Shown here: positions 9,128-20,626 of the stretch, piece by piece
How the letters are laid out: each line of letters begins with the position of its first letter
How positions within the stretch are numbered: the stretch's first letter is position 1
Assembly: GCA_950295325.1 (NCBI GenBank)
Contig: OX485804.1
Span: forward strand, 49,662,001-49,726,000
Length of the DNA: 64,000 bases
From: Polytrichum commune
Taxonomy: Eukaryota; Streptophyta; Polytrichopsida; Polytrichales; Polytrichaceae
Reading direction: 5' to 3'
Notes under the pieces: generated by a model
Seen by the model: only the letters and a program-made list of their open reading frames with translations
The model's database searches: none
What the model was told of the DNA's origin: nothing
Translations under genes and position numbers: made by a program

Positions 9128-11713
9128 GTTACTTGGTGAAAGCATTTGATCAATCTTGGATTATAATCTCAATCTCGACTTCCGGTGTTCAGAATCTTCA
9201 AATCTTGCGCCGAATTAATTGTGATCCCAGAAGGCACCACCCGGTTGTCGATTGCTCACATAATTTGGGTGGTGGGGAAGCTCGCGTGCCCTGTGCGACA
9301 TTAGTTGTAGCATAAGCCTACTGCACATGCAAAGACAAACAAACATTCATGTCACCTCATGCAACAGCCTTTGGATTCTCCGCGATTTCCAATTTGCGAA
9401 GATCTTTTAGAAATTAGATTGGACGTCACACTTTCAAGTCGGATTCAATGTTCAATTGCTTCACAGGTAGCTCAAATGGAAAATTGCGAGAGGGAGTACA
9501 GTGGCAGTAACATTTATGCAGGCGTTCAATAATCTGTAGCTCGTCAGACTGTGGTGATTGTTGAGTCTTAGTAAAAAAAATCTAACAACGTTACCAACGG
9601 TTTTAACGACACCAGCGATCCGGAGGAGAATATGATCATATTGCACCAAACTAAGACGCCTCGGGTGGGGCGTTGAATCATTCGTTTCTTTCACAGAAAT
9701 TGGCAAAAAAGAAAGTGTCGACTAGGTCGACGCTCGTCAAGCACTTTTAAGAAAGTAATTCGACAAGCGCCAGGTACTGTCTAGAGAATATCAACATCAA
9801 AATGTACCCAGCTTCCGAAGAAGACAACAACCAAGACCAAATCGAAGTGAAAGAAAAAGCAAACCCATTACCGTCAAGTACTCCATCGCTTGTGTATCTC
9901 ACCGGACGCACCGAAACACTTCCGAAGAAATCCAAAATTTTTGTGTACAGATACAATGTTTTTAATGAAAACGCCACGCAGTAAAAGAGGAGCAAGTATA
10001 TGTACGTCATGGTGACCTCAACGATGTCGTTAACCCCAAGGTGGGTGACAAAGTCGGAGATTTATGAACCTCTTTGGCATCCAACTCTTCGAATGGAAGA
10101 TCTAGATTGGATTGAAAACGAGAATCTCTGTAGGCAAGGGGCTAATTAGCAAATGAAGAATGAATGCGGCAAGTGCAAGGTCATTCTACATGAGTGGAGA
10201 GAGTATCCACGATTGAGGAGATGCCAAAGTTCATGGAATTCTTCTTCTTGGAAGACTGGCAAAGCCTCCTCCAACGTGATTCTACTGCCGTAATTTAACA
10301 ACTCGTGATCGGTATCTGTACAAGAGTTAAAAAGAGCTCCACACATTAATCATCAGAATTGCGTCCGGTGGTCGCTCTGTAATTTGGTACTTACATTCAT
10401 GCGGGACGATACAAAAGTTTTGGACAAACCTAAAGTCGAGGCAGGCTGAACGTTTGACACAGGGTCGCTCGTGACATAAGTTTTCACACACCTAATGCAT
10501 CGCCATTTCTGGGACTCACGTTCTAACGAGCTTCTAACTTAACCCTGAAGAAATCCTCAAGTAAAAAATATTGCGAGGATACAGACAGACAGACACCCGG
10601 CGTCCGGATCCAAGAAATTTGACTTTCAAGCTTAAATGCACCTTACTATCGTGATATTGCTTTTCAGTAAGTTCGCTTCCATTCGGTCTCCTCCATTCAG
10701 GAAGAGAGTGGAGGAGACTCGACAAAAGGTTAAGAGGGATGGATGAAGGAAGCACCGCCTCACGGCAGGATCACTTCGAGAAAGAAAAACGAAAAAATCC
10801 TCCTGCCTGAGAAGCATCACAACTGTAGGGTGCAATTACCCAAGTTGCAAAAAAAAATCCTCTACCTAATTCTCGACCTAAACAGTCCTACCGTGTGAGG
10901 ATTCAGCTCTGAATCCAGGGAGAACGACGGGGTGAAGTCATTCACATCACTTCAAGAATAGGTAGACAATTCCTCTGTATACAATCAACCAAGACCTCAG
11001 AAAAAGTAAAGAATAAAAAATCATCATCCTCAGTATCTTCCACAAACACAGAATCCCTCACCTTCGTCACCGAAGTCGCTCCCCAAATCTTCTCTCCATC
11101 CCTTCTATGTACATACACAAGATGAAATTTTCTGTCCTCCAAGGCCTTCAAAGGCGAGGAGGAGCTTCTAAGGCTTTTGTTCCAGGAAAATGCAGGTCTT
11201 GACCAAAAAGACGTCGAAGATGACCAACCCAAGCAACTCACAATCCTTGTAAAGCCACTCCGCAACGACGCCCGCAGATTCAACTGTCAAGAAGGGCCTG
11301 TGAATGATGTGCGAGTCTGAATGATCCAGAGCACACAGCACGCACCCATTATAATTATGATGTGATCACCCAAATCTCGAGATCCCAATCACCCGGGCGG
11401 GGGGCGTTGACGGATGGATTCGGTGCAGCCGCTCGGAACTTCAGTGATTCACTCCGTCACTCACAGCTGGGTACGACTTTCATCACAACTGGTCCTCAGA
11501 ATTCAGCTTTCAACAATGGTGACTCTGCAATGAACTTTTTGTAAGTTTGCATGCAGCGACGGCCGCCGCGGAGGGTTACTTGTTAAACTCCAAATCCCCG
11601 AGGACGGCAAGTTGATGATGATGAGTCGCTCCAGTAAGCTACTGTTCCCAATTCCAGCGAACCTTAGTATGATGATTCAACCTCCACCGCTAAACATGGG
11701 CTTGAAATTAGAA
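9128..11713. other. Upstream region of the GT14 gene, mostly single-copy
   Basis: This stretch lacks the MITEs that fill neighbouring DNA and presumably holds the promoter and 5' UTR of the glycosyltransferase gene. I could not place a TATA box or 5' UTR intron reliably. The part from about 10,550 to 11,600 is richer in GC and holds a 113-codon minus-strand ORF (10,942-11,283, Ser/Arg-rich at its start). It has no family resemblance that I recognise and may be untranslated exon or chance. Confidence 0.45.
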
Positions 11714-11941
11714 CAACGAACGGGGAGAACTGGCTGCTAGTTACAGATGAAACCGGTTGAGTTTGAGAACTAACCGGTTGAAGGTGAAGACTTCAGGAAA
11801 ATTACCCACCATTTGAGAGGAATTTACAGAACATACCCCAATCTCATAAAGCAAAACCGGCAGTCGTCAACACGTAAGCCGTAGGACTTGGCAACACTAA
11901 GGATCTCGACCGATTATGTCCAAAAAACCTCCCAGCCACTG
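11714..11941 (+). mobile_element. hAT MITE, family A copy 5
   Basis: 228 bp, starting CAACGAACGGGGAGA and ending CCTCCCAGCCACTG, with the family's ACCGGTTGA interior motifs. The flanking 8-mers AATTAGAA and AATCCAGA are only loosely alike, suggesting an old insertion. Confidence 0.75.
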
Positions 11942-12367
11942 AATCCAGACACTGGTGACAAACGATACGGGCAGGCGGCTGCCAGGTGGGAGTTGCCAAA
12001 CGCCTTGCCACAAAACAATCCAACGCCGCGGTGGACGCGCTGGTGGCATGCAGTCAGAATTGAGTTTTCATGTAGGCCGCTCGCCCACTACATTCTAGAT
12101 AACAGTGGGTTTGAGGTGATAAAGGGTTAGTTTCCATGTTCGCCGTTTGCTCACTAGATTCTAGAAAATAATGGGTCGGTGGTGCTTGCATATAGTTAAG
12201 GCAGGTCACCTAAGATATGGCAAACGTCAATTTCACTTAGCTTTTAGCTTTTAGCTTAAATTCGGCTTCCAATTTTTTTCTAAATCGGCAATATATAAAA
12301 AGTGGAAAATTGCCTCGAATTTAACAGTTTTCGTGATGTAAGTTTGTGAAAGTGTCAGTTGTACACT

Positions 12368-12598
12368 CTATTGGGCTCCCACGCCATCATCGAACCCAAT
12401 CGGAACAGAAATTCCCATCACAACACGGCGTTGCTTGGCCTGAAAGATGCCCTCCAGTGTCAAGTTCATCATTGACTGTCGAAAGTCATCTTTTTCCCAT
12501 TTTAGAATGCTAAAATCCGACTCAACGCTTGTTGTGTTGGTGAAAACATTTGCCAATCCACCGCATAATATTTGCAAATGCTCAAAACATCCCTTCAA
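12368..12598 (-). pseudogene. hAT transposase C-terminal fragment (dimerisation region)
   Basis: A 76-codon minus-strand ORF includes NTTSVESDFSILKWEKDDF followed by RQSMMNLTLEGIFQAKQ. This has the shape of the C-terminal hAT dimerisation domain (Dimer_Tnp_hAT): an alanine- or threonine-rich turn, SVE-x-DFS, then a spaced SLEGI-x-x-KQ helix. The catalytic RNase-H-like part is not seen upstream, so this is an isolated fragment and not a working gene. It sits between the two parts of a family J element. The domain call rests on motif memory and needs an HMM search. Confidence 0.55.
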
Positions 12599-12807
12599 AT
12601 CATCCCACCATTGGGCGTCCTTAATGACTAGGCGTCGTCGACGACAAGGTTGGGTCTACGACTCTATGGACACCTAGTCATCGACAGTAGTGTCATAACA
12701 TAGAACACCTCCAATGACACATCTGCGCAGCGTTTCCAGACAAAACATTCACTTCTTATTTTTGGCGTCCAAAAATAGAATGCCACATTTTAGGATGCAT
12801 GAGTTAA

Positions 12808-13408
12808 GGGCCACTTCACACATGAGCCAAGAGCCGTGACCTTGTACTAGTGAGGACCCTTGACTCTCATCCAAAAGCCGTACCATGGGTGTTGGGAAAG
12901 TTGTTTTATGTAATCATGGGCCCTCAAGCATAGTGTGAAGTGAGAATGGACCATGTTGCAAGACCATTGCATATTTTGTTGGCTGAAAAAGAGGGGTGGG
13001 TTTGGTTTATTATAATACATCTCAAATTCTATCAATTTGAGAGAACTACTTGATGATGTTTGTATGTCCTCGAATCTATTGTGGAATCTGTTATGGAATC
13101 TGCCCTACAATTTGTCGTAAAATATGTCATGCTGGGAAAATATTTAAAAAAGTCATGGTCTCCTGGAATTTGCGTCAAGCCCACCTCTTGGAGGTGGGCC
13201 TGAGGAAAATTCTGAGGACCATGAAACCTAATCCATAGTCCGCCATGTAGGACTCCATGTAGACTTTTCATTCATGAAGTCTTCTTTGGGCCTTTAGGCC
13301 TTCACCTTTGTGTGTGAAGTGAACTTGGATGGTCTTTGCCCTTTCGACCAATGAGAGCTCTTAGATTGCAATGGTCACATGCCTTCAATCTTGTGTGTGA
13401 AGTGGCCC
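12808..13408. mobile_element. PIF/Harbinger-type MITE (family C), copy 1
   Basis: 601 bp starting GGGCCACTTCACAC and ending GTGTGAAGTGGCCC, flanked on both sides by TAA. Matching copies at 24,207-24,706 and 43,827-44,327 have the same ends and TAA or TTA duplications. These are the typical signs of Tourist-like (PIF/Harbinger) MITEs. No transposase is encoded. Confidence 0.85.
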
Positions 13409-13750
13409 TAAGCATAAGTCATCATCCAACCACATTATGCCGGTCTTCTAGGATGTGAAGGGCCATGGACACGGGCTGCTAGATTTTCATGCGTCCACTA
13501 AAAAATCTTTAATCTACAAGTGTAGGTCACCAAAGGATTGAAGACCGGTTTTATTAGAAGGATGAGGAGGTTAAGTAGGTGGTCCTAGAGATGAGAACAT
13601 GGGAGTGGCTAGTTGGCACATACAAACCTTGCCCCACTAGATTTTCTCTATATTTGGATAGGTTTGTCCTTATTCACACTTAAATTTCGTGGGTGAGCGG
13701 CCTACATAGAAACTCACCCTTAGGAGCCTCCCCTTTCTCTGAACTTGAAG

Positions 13751-14185
13751 CAACGAACGGGGGGAACCGACTAACTACACCGATTATCCCATTGAGTGCG
13801 TGTTACTATTCGGGAGTTATCCAGTGTTATAACTATTTAATGAGAATGTGATATTTTACCAAGCAAAGTCATTTATTTTGTATAATGTCCGAACAACCTA
13901 TTGAACTTTTGTTAGTAAAATTTGAAATCCTAAGTAAGATCTTATTCCATTGCGTAATATCAAATAGTAACACACACTAAATGGGATCATTAGTGTATTT
14001 AAAGATCAATGGGTTGAGTTTGAGAAATGCCAGTTGAGATTCAAGATTTTTGGAAAAGTACACATCATTTTAGAAGAATCTATGAATATATCCCAAATTA
14101 CTAAAGAAAAACCAAAAGATGTCAACATGTAACCGGTTGGACTTGGAAACAATAGGATATTGACCAAAAATCTCCCCGGACACTG
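13751..14185 (+). mobile_element. hAT MITE, family A copy 6, interrupted by a family H element
   Basis: Starts CAACGAACGGGGGGA and ends CTCCCCGGACACTG. The near-duplicate flanks ACTTGAAG (13,743-13,750) and AACTTAAG (14,186-14,193) look like a mutated 8-bp target duplication. Family A sequence is continuous if the 218-bp family H element at 13,778-13,995 is removed. Confidence 0.8.
13778..13995. mobile_element. Inverted-repeat MITE (family H), copy 1
   Basis: 218 bp with ends CACCGATTATCCCATT and AATGGGATCATTAGTG. Long imperfect inverted arms include GCGTGTTACTATT and AATAGTAACACACAC. Other copies lie at 26,097-26,300 and 61,672-61,976. It is nested in a family A MITE and is therefore younger. 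The superfamily is unclear because no copy keeps a convincing target duplication. Confidence 0.7.
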
Positions 14186-14189
14186 AACT

Positions 14190-15180
14190 TAAGTTTGGAG
14201 GTCCCTAGTGGATCTTGGGTTTGGGCCTAAGTTACATGTGTTGCATTGTTGTTTTAATGCTTATATTCATGGTCAATTTTTTAAGTAAAAACCTTTGGCA
14301 CGGGTCACATAACATTATTCAATTGCTATCGACCGTTCCATTCCAATATTATTCATTGACAATGCTTCACCTGAGTTTATCAAGCTAAATCTCATATAGC
14401 AGTGTTGGTGAGAGAATAAACATGGTTCCCAAAATAGTATATGACTCATCCCCAACCCCACCCGCCCTCCATACACAACTAGACAATAATATGCAAGTGG
14501 CACGTTGTTTCTTTTTTAAAATTATTTCTTTGAATTTTACTTGTGGGTAGCCCTAATTGTTCAAGTCAACTATTGGCCAATGGCTAGGGGTTAGGGGTGT
14601 CCAACAATGATCGGGGAGAACCGGTAGTTAGTTACAAATGAACCGGTTGAGTTTGAGAAATAACCAGTTGAAGTTCAAGACTACAGAAAAATTACCGATT
14701 ATTTTAGAGGAATTTATAGAATATACCCCAATTTAATAAAGAAAAACTGGAGGATGTCAACATGTAACCGGTTGGACTTGCAAACACTAGGATCTCAACC
14801 GATCATGCTCAAAAATCCTTCTGATCACTGGTGTCCAAGCATTGATCGGAAGGTCGAAATGCGTTTGACTGTTTCTACTTATTTAAACCTTGAAAATGGC
14901 ATCAGAAACCCTCAATTAGTCAAAACAGGTTTAAGTGGAATGGATTGGCCCTCAAACTATAGGACACTTGTTTTTACTAAGGCCCTTTTATCCACAATGA
15001 ATGAAGCCATGGGTGAGTATTGGGTTTGGGCCTACACATGCAACATTGTTCTTTTAAATGCTTATATATATATTTTGGTCAGTTAGTACCACTTGTGTTC
15101 TTTCATTTCATTCTTTCTTTAAGTTTTCCTTGTGGGTAGTCAACTATTGGTAAATGGCAAGGAAGCAAGCATGGTCAAGT
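14190..15180. repeat. Unclassified repeat (family K), with a hAT MITE inside
   Basis: Internal duplicates: 14,205-14,280 resembles 15,005-15,085 (shared TTGGGTTTGGGCCTA and GCATTGTTGT/ACATTGTTCT), and 14,540-14,600 resembles 15,110-15,165 (shared CTTGTGGGTAG and AACTATTGG). More copies lie at 15,850-15,990 and 17,640-17,900. No ORF of note and no termini identified. Confidence 0.5.
14605..14830 (+). mobile_element. hAT MITE, family A copy 7, with perfect target duplication
   Basis: 226 bp from CAATGATCGGGGAGA to CTTCTGATCACTG between two copies of GTGTCCAA (14,597-14,604 and 14,831-14,838). This is one of the best-preserved family members and a good reference for the terminal sequence CARTGATCRGRRRGA. 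Confidence 0.9.
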
Positions 15181-15850
15181 ATACGGAAAAGTACTCCGGT
15201 ATATTAAATGTGTAGAAATTCCGCCTAGAAGTAGTAGAAAAGTGTTGTTTACATTGGATTTTTTTTCACAGCGCCCTTATTGCTTTGTACTCAAATATAG
15301 AATATCAATATGAGATCCTTAAAATCTATTATTAAAAGTGTTACTCAAAAGGTAATGGCTAAATCTAATTTTGGACATAGATTTCATGACCTTAAATATT
15401 TTGAAGTTGGAATTTTTTTACATATTCCATGAATTCATTTTAAACTTGACGGCACCATTATATTTTTGTAGAAAATATCAATTCAATGTAATTTTATCAT
15501 ATCTTAATCAAAATTTAAACAACTACGTGTTCAATATACCTACTTGCACACAACTTGCACCGTCTTCTAAACTATAGAGAATTTTTTTGTCAACATAAAT
15601 CTAGGATATTTTTTTGTCAACGTAAATTGCTTGGCTTTGTGCATCAATGTGTTTTTCAAATGATTATGATTTTTACCTTCACAATGTTCAAAGTTGCTAT
15701 ATAGCTTTGAATCACTTTCACTTAAACCAATGCAAGGTAATGGAGTTGTGTACTTGACCACGCTTGCACCCACAAGGGTTTTGGGGTGTAAGGAGCAAGT
15801 TCTCACCATACTCCACATGGTAGATTTTGGAGAAAGAAAATCCTACTATT
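15181..15850. other. AT-rich intergenic DNA, nothing recognised
   Basis: Apart from short direct repeats (for example ATTTTTTTGTCAACRTAAAT near 15,580-15,628) I see no gene, element end or RNA structure. Confidence 0.5.
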
Positions 15851-15990
15851 AGGGCAACATAGGAACTATTGGCCAATGGCTTGGGATTGGTGGTGTCTGA
15901 GCACTAGGAAAGTGAAAGCATAACAAAGCATAAATAGATATTTAGACTCCAAAAATGGTATCAGTGACCCCAAGTTAAGCTGAATGGATC

Positions 15991-17640
15991 CATGTTGTGG
16001 CAACCCTTGCTAGCTCCCTTAACAATCTTGCCAATTTTCATTTCTAGCAAAGGTGACGAGCGCTAACCCTTCGCATTCCACATGCTAATGCTTAGCTCTT
16101 CCTACCCTGGACCTTATAGTTCATAGGAGGGAACCAACCCTCCTACTTTGCTTTCGGGATTCACCCCTTAATCGGTAACCCATTTCTTCGATGTGGACTT
16201 CCATCCATGGAAGTCCAATCCTATGTTGATCATCGCGTTGCCGGAGCAACACTACAACAACCCGAACCATACTAGGCAACTATGGCCTCACAATGGGCCA
16301 AAGCCCATGGAGGCCGTGCCGTTCGGCCTCGGGTGGGTGAGGCCACACCACCTCATCCATATAAGGGCCAAGTTCCATGTACCGGTCCGGTCCGTTCTTT
16401 TGGATGGGTGAGAAACGGGTGACATCATCCAAAAAATGGGTGATGTCACCCGTTTTTTGGAAGGGTACTTCTATGTGGGGTGCCGGTTTATTGGGATTTC
16501 CTACTTTCTAACTAAATTTGGTGATACATAAGACATGACACTTTATGAAGGTGACCGGCAATGGAGATCATCCTCATTGAACTTTTCATATTTGATTTGC
16601 ACATCAATTTCCATACCCCTAATTGATAATTTAATTATCAATATAACTACTACATAAAATGAAATAATTATGTGTTTATTTTAAGGGAATTTAATTGTAA
16701 CACCTAAATGATACCAAAATAATATTTTAAATAATAATACTTATATTAATATAATAATATTTATACCCTAGGTGACCGGCCGATCCGGTCACCATAGCTC
16801 TCTAACCGGCACATGTCCTTCACGTTACCGTTAGGACCGCCGGTCCTTTGGCACCCGTTCTTCCACAACACAAAATGTGGGACACCCATCCATGGGGGGT
16901 ACCGGTCCTTGGGTGAGAGGGATGGGCACATGGCACCACCCTCTTTTCACCGGCCCACCCATTTATTTTGAAAAAAACGGGCCCGGACCGGCACATGGAA
17001 CTTGGCCCTAAGCCTCTAGGACTCTATGCGGAGCCCCTACACCACCGTCAAGAAACCTCTTGTCTCTCTATCAAGAGTTGGGGCCAAGTAGACATTTTCC
17101 CTTAGCCGTTGGGCCTTGAAGCCCCCAGCAGCTTCAGACCATCATAACTTCCTTGTATGATGTCTGATGCTAACAAGCAACCACTCCATCTTCATCTACG
17201 CTTCACTTAGATGCCGATGGACTGCTCACTTGACCCATTCGGGCAAGTATTGAGGAAGTTATGCTTGTTTGAACCTTGGCAGTCCCAGGAATCACTCCCA
17301 GGCACTGCTGTACCAGGGCGCTGTCCCGGGACAGCGCCCCACTCAAATTGCCATAACTCCTAGCTCACACCTCCGATTGAGGTGTTCTGGAGCATTATGG
17401 AATCTACACGCCATAAGCTTCGCATAGCTAATGGCCTTACCCTCGTGCCTCCTAGTCTCCGTGGGTGGGAGGCGTTCCCAACGCCCGGGGCCCTCACCCA
17501 CACTAGGATCACTTGGGCCCTCTCACCAATGACGCCACAAGTCCCGGGTGTCACTCCGGGGTCCCCCTTGTGCCCATGGTGTTTCGGGCACTACTCATGG
17601 ATAGGTGCGCGACACATGCCTTGGAATAAAACAACTTTTG
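15991..17640. mobile_element. Possible solo LTR or other insertion splitting a family K repeat
   Basis: Family K sequence ends near 15,990 and resumes near 17,640. Without the Harbinger-like element at 16,365-17,008 the insert is about 1.0 kb. It is richer in GC than its surroundings, begins near TGTTGTGGCAACCC and has no ORF of note. Its texture (repeated CATAACT and ATAAC blocks, a 22-bp perfect palindrome near 17,319-17,340) is LTR-like. I could not confirm a 5-bp target duplication, TG/CA ends, a second LTR or gag-pol, so the class is tentative. Confidence 0.35.
16365..17008. mobile_element. PIF/Harbinger-type MITE (family P)
   Basis: 644 bp flanked by TAA on both sides (16,362-16,364 and 17,009-17,011). 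Inverted ends are GGGCCAAGTTCCATGTACCG and the complement of CACATGGAACTTGGCCC, extending about 35 bp with few mismatches. The interior is rich in ACCGG motifs and holds a hairpin near 16,412-16,460. It lies inside the possible LTR. Confidence 0.85.
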
Positions 17641-17900
17641 GCTTGTAGGGAACTTGTTTTACTAGAGCCCTTTCATCCACAATGGATTCATAGGCCATAG
17701 TTTAGGCCTATGTTTGGGCATAAATATCCACTTAAGGATCAAATTGAATGTTTTTCTCACATGCTTACAAAATATGGTCGTTTGCTTGTTTTTTTTAATT
17801 TTAATTTTATGTGGATAGCCCTTCGAGTCTACTCTTAAGCATGCCTATGGACTATTGGCCAATAGACCATCGGGTATTTCTTTTAATTGCTTAACACCCA
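17641..17900. repeat. Family K repeat, right part
   Basis: Continues the family K copy interrupted at about 15,990. It includes CCCTTTCATCCACAATGGAT (compare CCCTTTTATCCACAATGAAT near 14,985) and GGACTATTGGCCAATAG. Confidence 0.5.
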
Positions 17901-20034
17901 TCATGTACTCCATGGGCGTGGATCCCTCTGCCAAATAATCCATGAACAACCCTCCTTTGTTCCATTTTCCACCCATATGCAGCCATCAACTAGGACTTCC
18001 CTTCAAGAAGCAACCTCTCATGCCATTGTGGGCACCCTTAAACATCAACCCTTAAGGGGCTCAATGTACAATCCATGGATGCAATATCTACAAGTCCTCA
18101 CCAAGTATTTTTGTAGGTTTGAAATTTCATTCAATGCATTATATTGTGTCACAAAGAAACTGAAATATAGTCATATGCAACATTGATGACCTACACACCA
18201 AGTATGTGTTTGAATTTAAGGACGTATGGGTTGAGAATTTGAACCTAAATCTTAAACAACGTTACATTGTTCACTCACAATAAAAATAAAATAAAGGTTT
18301 TTTTTTTTTTTAAATGCAAATGATGAAAAAGTTATTTTGATGTAAGATCACATATGACAGAACTAGCCATAATTGGGAGTTAGCACTAATACATGTTTTT
18401 GTGGATGTAGAGGCCCAAATAGGTCCTATTGATGCTTAGGGTTTATCCGTGAAGCCCATTTTTTGGGATTGTAATTTCCCATGAGGAAGAGATTATCATG
18501 CCTCCACCTAAAGTTTCTTAGGGTGAAAGACTCATTAACTTAGAACACATCCACCTTGTTCATATTGTCCAACCTATTTTTTACAAGCACTTTCGTGAAG
18601 TGCATGATTTCCTTTTGATGGAAATCGCATTAGATATTGGGTTGAGAATGGCCATTGGATCAATTGGGCTCTCGGCCAAGTCCATCCAATGGCTGATGTC
18701 TAATACATATTTTCCACCACGAAGAGGTTATATCCTCCACCCAAAGTTTCTTGGGGCGAAACTCACATCTACCTCATTCATAAAATGTCGTATGGTCCTA
18801 TCAATTTTATGTTATTTCTTACTTTTTCTGCAAAGTTCTAAATGATGTGCATAATCTCTTCGTGATGGAAATTACGTTAGTTATTGACCATTGGGTGGAC
18901 CCATTTTGTGGTTGCATGCAACTTGGGAAAGGTCACCCAACTCAAGGGGCATCATGTAGGACAAAATCTCCATGTAGCAAACCCCGCGCCGTGAGATGTT
19001 GTCTTTTATGAGTGTGGAAGTGTTCATAAAGGTGCAAGGCTTGTATAAATTTTTGAGCTCTCGAGTCCATTGATATATATAGAAAACTCACAAATGGGAG
19101 GTCTTTTGACCACACTACCGCCATCATGACTACACATGGTATTGAAATGGGGAGTCATGATTGGAGGATGATTCAAAGGTTAAATGGAAAAGGGTGATGC
19201 ATCCTACAATGTGAATATGGAAAAGCAAGGACAAAGCACACTTTGGACAAATGTCCACCCCCTCTCAAGTCATGGAAGTACTTTAAATGACGTTTTACAT
19301 GGTATGTGATATATAATACCATGTTGATAGGAGGATGGGCACAAAAAGGTCCAATAATCAATTAATTTGGAAAAAATGGCCTAGGCAATTTGTGAAACAT
19401 TTCATGACAAATTAGGCAAAACATGTATGTATATATGTGTGTGTGGATATATCTATATATGTATATATATAGATAGAAAACGTATCCTTTATAATTAAAA
19501 AAGTATTTATTGTAAGTTGTTTTTCACTCATTCATGATGGTTGAGTATGCAATGTCAACATTTGAGGTTGAGGTCAACTTTTGTGTGCTAATTAGAGCTT
19601 TTGAATTTCTTAAAATTTGGAAATTATTATGATTTTTTCCCTTTCATTTAGGCCATATGACCCATAAATTTAAAAAAAACTTAAAGCTTGTAATTTACAA
19701 ATTATTTTCTGCTCAACTTGGTATCAACATGCGGTAAGTCCATGTTTAACATGACATGTCATCAAAGAGAGTGCAAACATAATCATAAATTCAAATGCAA
19801 CAACAATGAATACATATAACTTTCATGATATGAATATGAATATAAATCTAGATCATTCATACAAGTATATTCTTTTGCATATGCATGTGTGCTCCCATTG
19901 GAATGTTGCATCAAACCCCCTAAACGCCTACCCGTTGGCGGCCCCAAATTAATTTTAGAAGCACCTCTAAGAAAGTCACACCTTTGACAATTGTTGTAGC
20001 CACATCCAATATGTGTGTATGCAAATCAACCATA
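17901..20034. other. Intergenic DNA with an internal direct duplication, no gene seen
   Basis: About 18,470-18,660 resembles 18,715-18,905: both carry a TCCACCYAAAGTTTCTT block followed at similar spacing by a GATGGAAATYRCRTTAG block. A TA-rich simple stretch lies near 19,425-19,475. ORFs in this region are short and of random composition. Confidence 0.5.
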
Positions 20035-20036
20035 TA

Positions 20037-20626
20037 CTCCCTCCGTTTCATATCAAAAGTTACGTTTGGACATAATTTGCGTTACGAAACAAAAGATACT
20101 TTTGGTGAAATTTCTTTCAAACTTCGTCAAACGAATTGGAATGTTGCTATAAACAATGTAAATGTTGTTGTTGATGAACTACCAAGTCAATCAACTAACA
20201 ATTTACACTTATTTAACAATTGATATTTGAACTCAACCTAAACCTCAACCTAATTTCTTGTTGTTCACAATGGGCTCCATCTCCACTCCGTGAGCATCAC
20301 CGTCAACATCGATTTCATCAGAAATGGACATCGCCATGCCGTTTCTTCTCAAAAACCCTAACCCTAAACACAAACCTTAAGGAGCACGAGTCTCAACCTC
20401 ACTACTCATTAGCAAATGAGCTTCGGTGCCATCCGCCCAAAATGACGGGCTTCCAATGAAATTGGCGTTAAAAAAAATTTGATTTTTTTTTTTGGACACC
20501 CCTAGCTCACCGGAAAGTGCTTAGTGAGAGCTATACAACGCACACAATTTCGTGCTAAAAATGCGAAAAATGACCTTAATCCCACATATTTAGCGAAACG
20601 TAACTTTTGATATGAAACGAAGGGAG
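20037..20626. mobile_element. Stowaway-type (Tc1/mariner) element
   Basis: 590 bp with near-perfect inverted ends of about 33 bp: CTCCCTCCGTTTCATATC at the left and GATATGAAACGAAGGGAG at the right, each bordered by TA. CTCCCTCCGT plus a TA target duplication is the classic signature of plant Stowaway MITEs. It is longer than most Stowaways. The two ORFs inside (about 80 codons each) do not resemble a mariner transposase. Confidence 0.88.

Larger units (their letters stand above)
12060..13719. mobile_element. Harbinger-like element (family J) copy 1, carrying inserts
   Basis: The left part (about 12,060-12,200) has two diverged copies of the J terminal motif (GTTTCCATGTAGGC type). The right end (13,414-13,719) ends ACATAGAAACTCACCC followed by TTA. 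Both parts match the compact copy at 55,728-56,179. Between them lie a hAT transposase fragment (12,368-12,598) and a family C MITE (12,808-13,408). The 3-bp TTA/TAA context suggests PIF/Harbinger, but no J transposase is present. Confidence 0.6.

Noticed and set aside
10942-11283. 113-codon minus-strand ORF upstream of the GT14 gene, as a possible separate gene
   Set aside because: No recognisable domain and no splice partners. The sequence could equally be untranslated leader of the GT14 gene, so it is only mentioned, not called.
16193-17648. Plus-strand ORFs near 16.2 and 17.4 kb as protein genes
   Set aside because: Open only because of local GC richness. They sit in a putative LTR-type insert and show no domain.
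20037-20626. Mariner transposase inside the Stowaway-type element
   Set aside because: The two ~80-codon ORFs lack DDE/D motifs. The element is best treated as non-autonomous.
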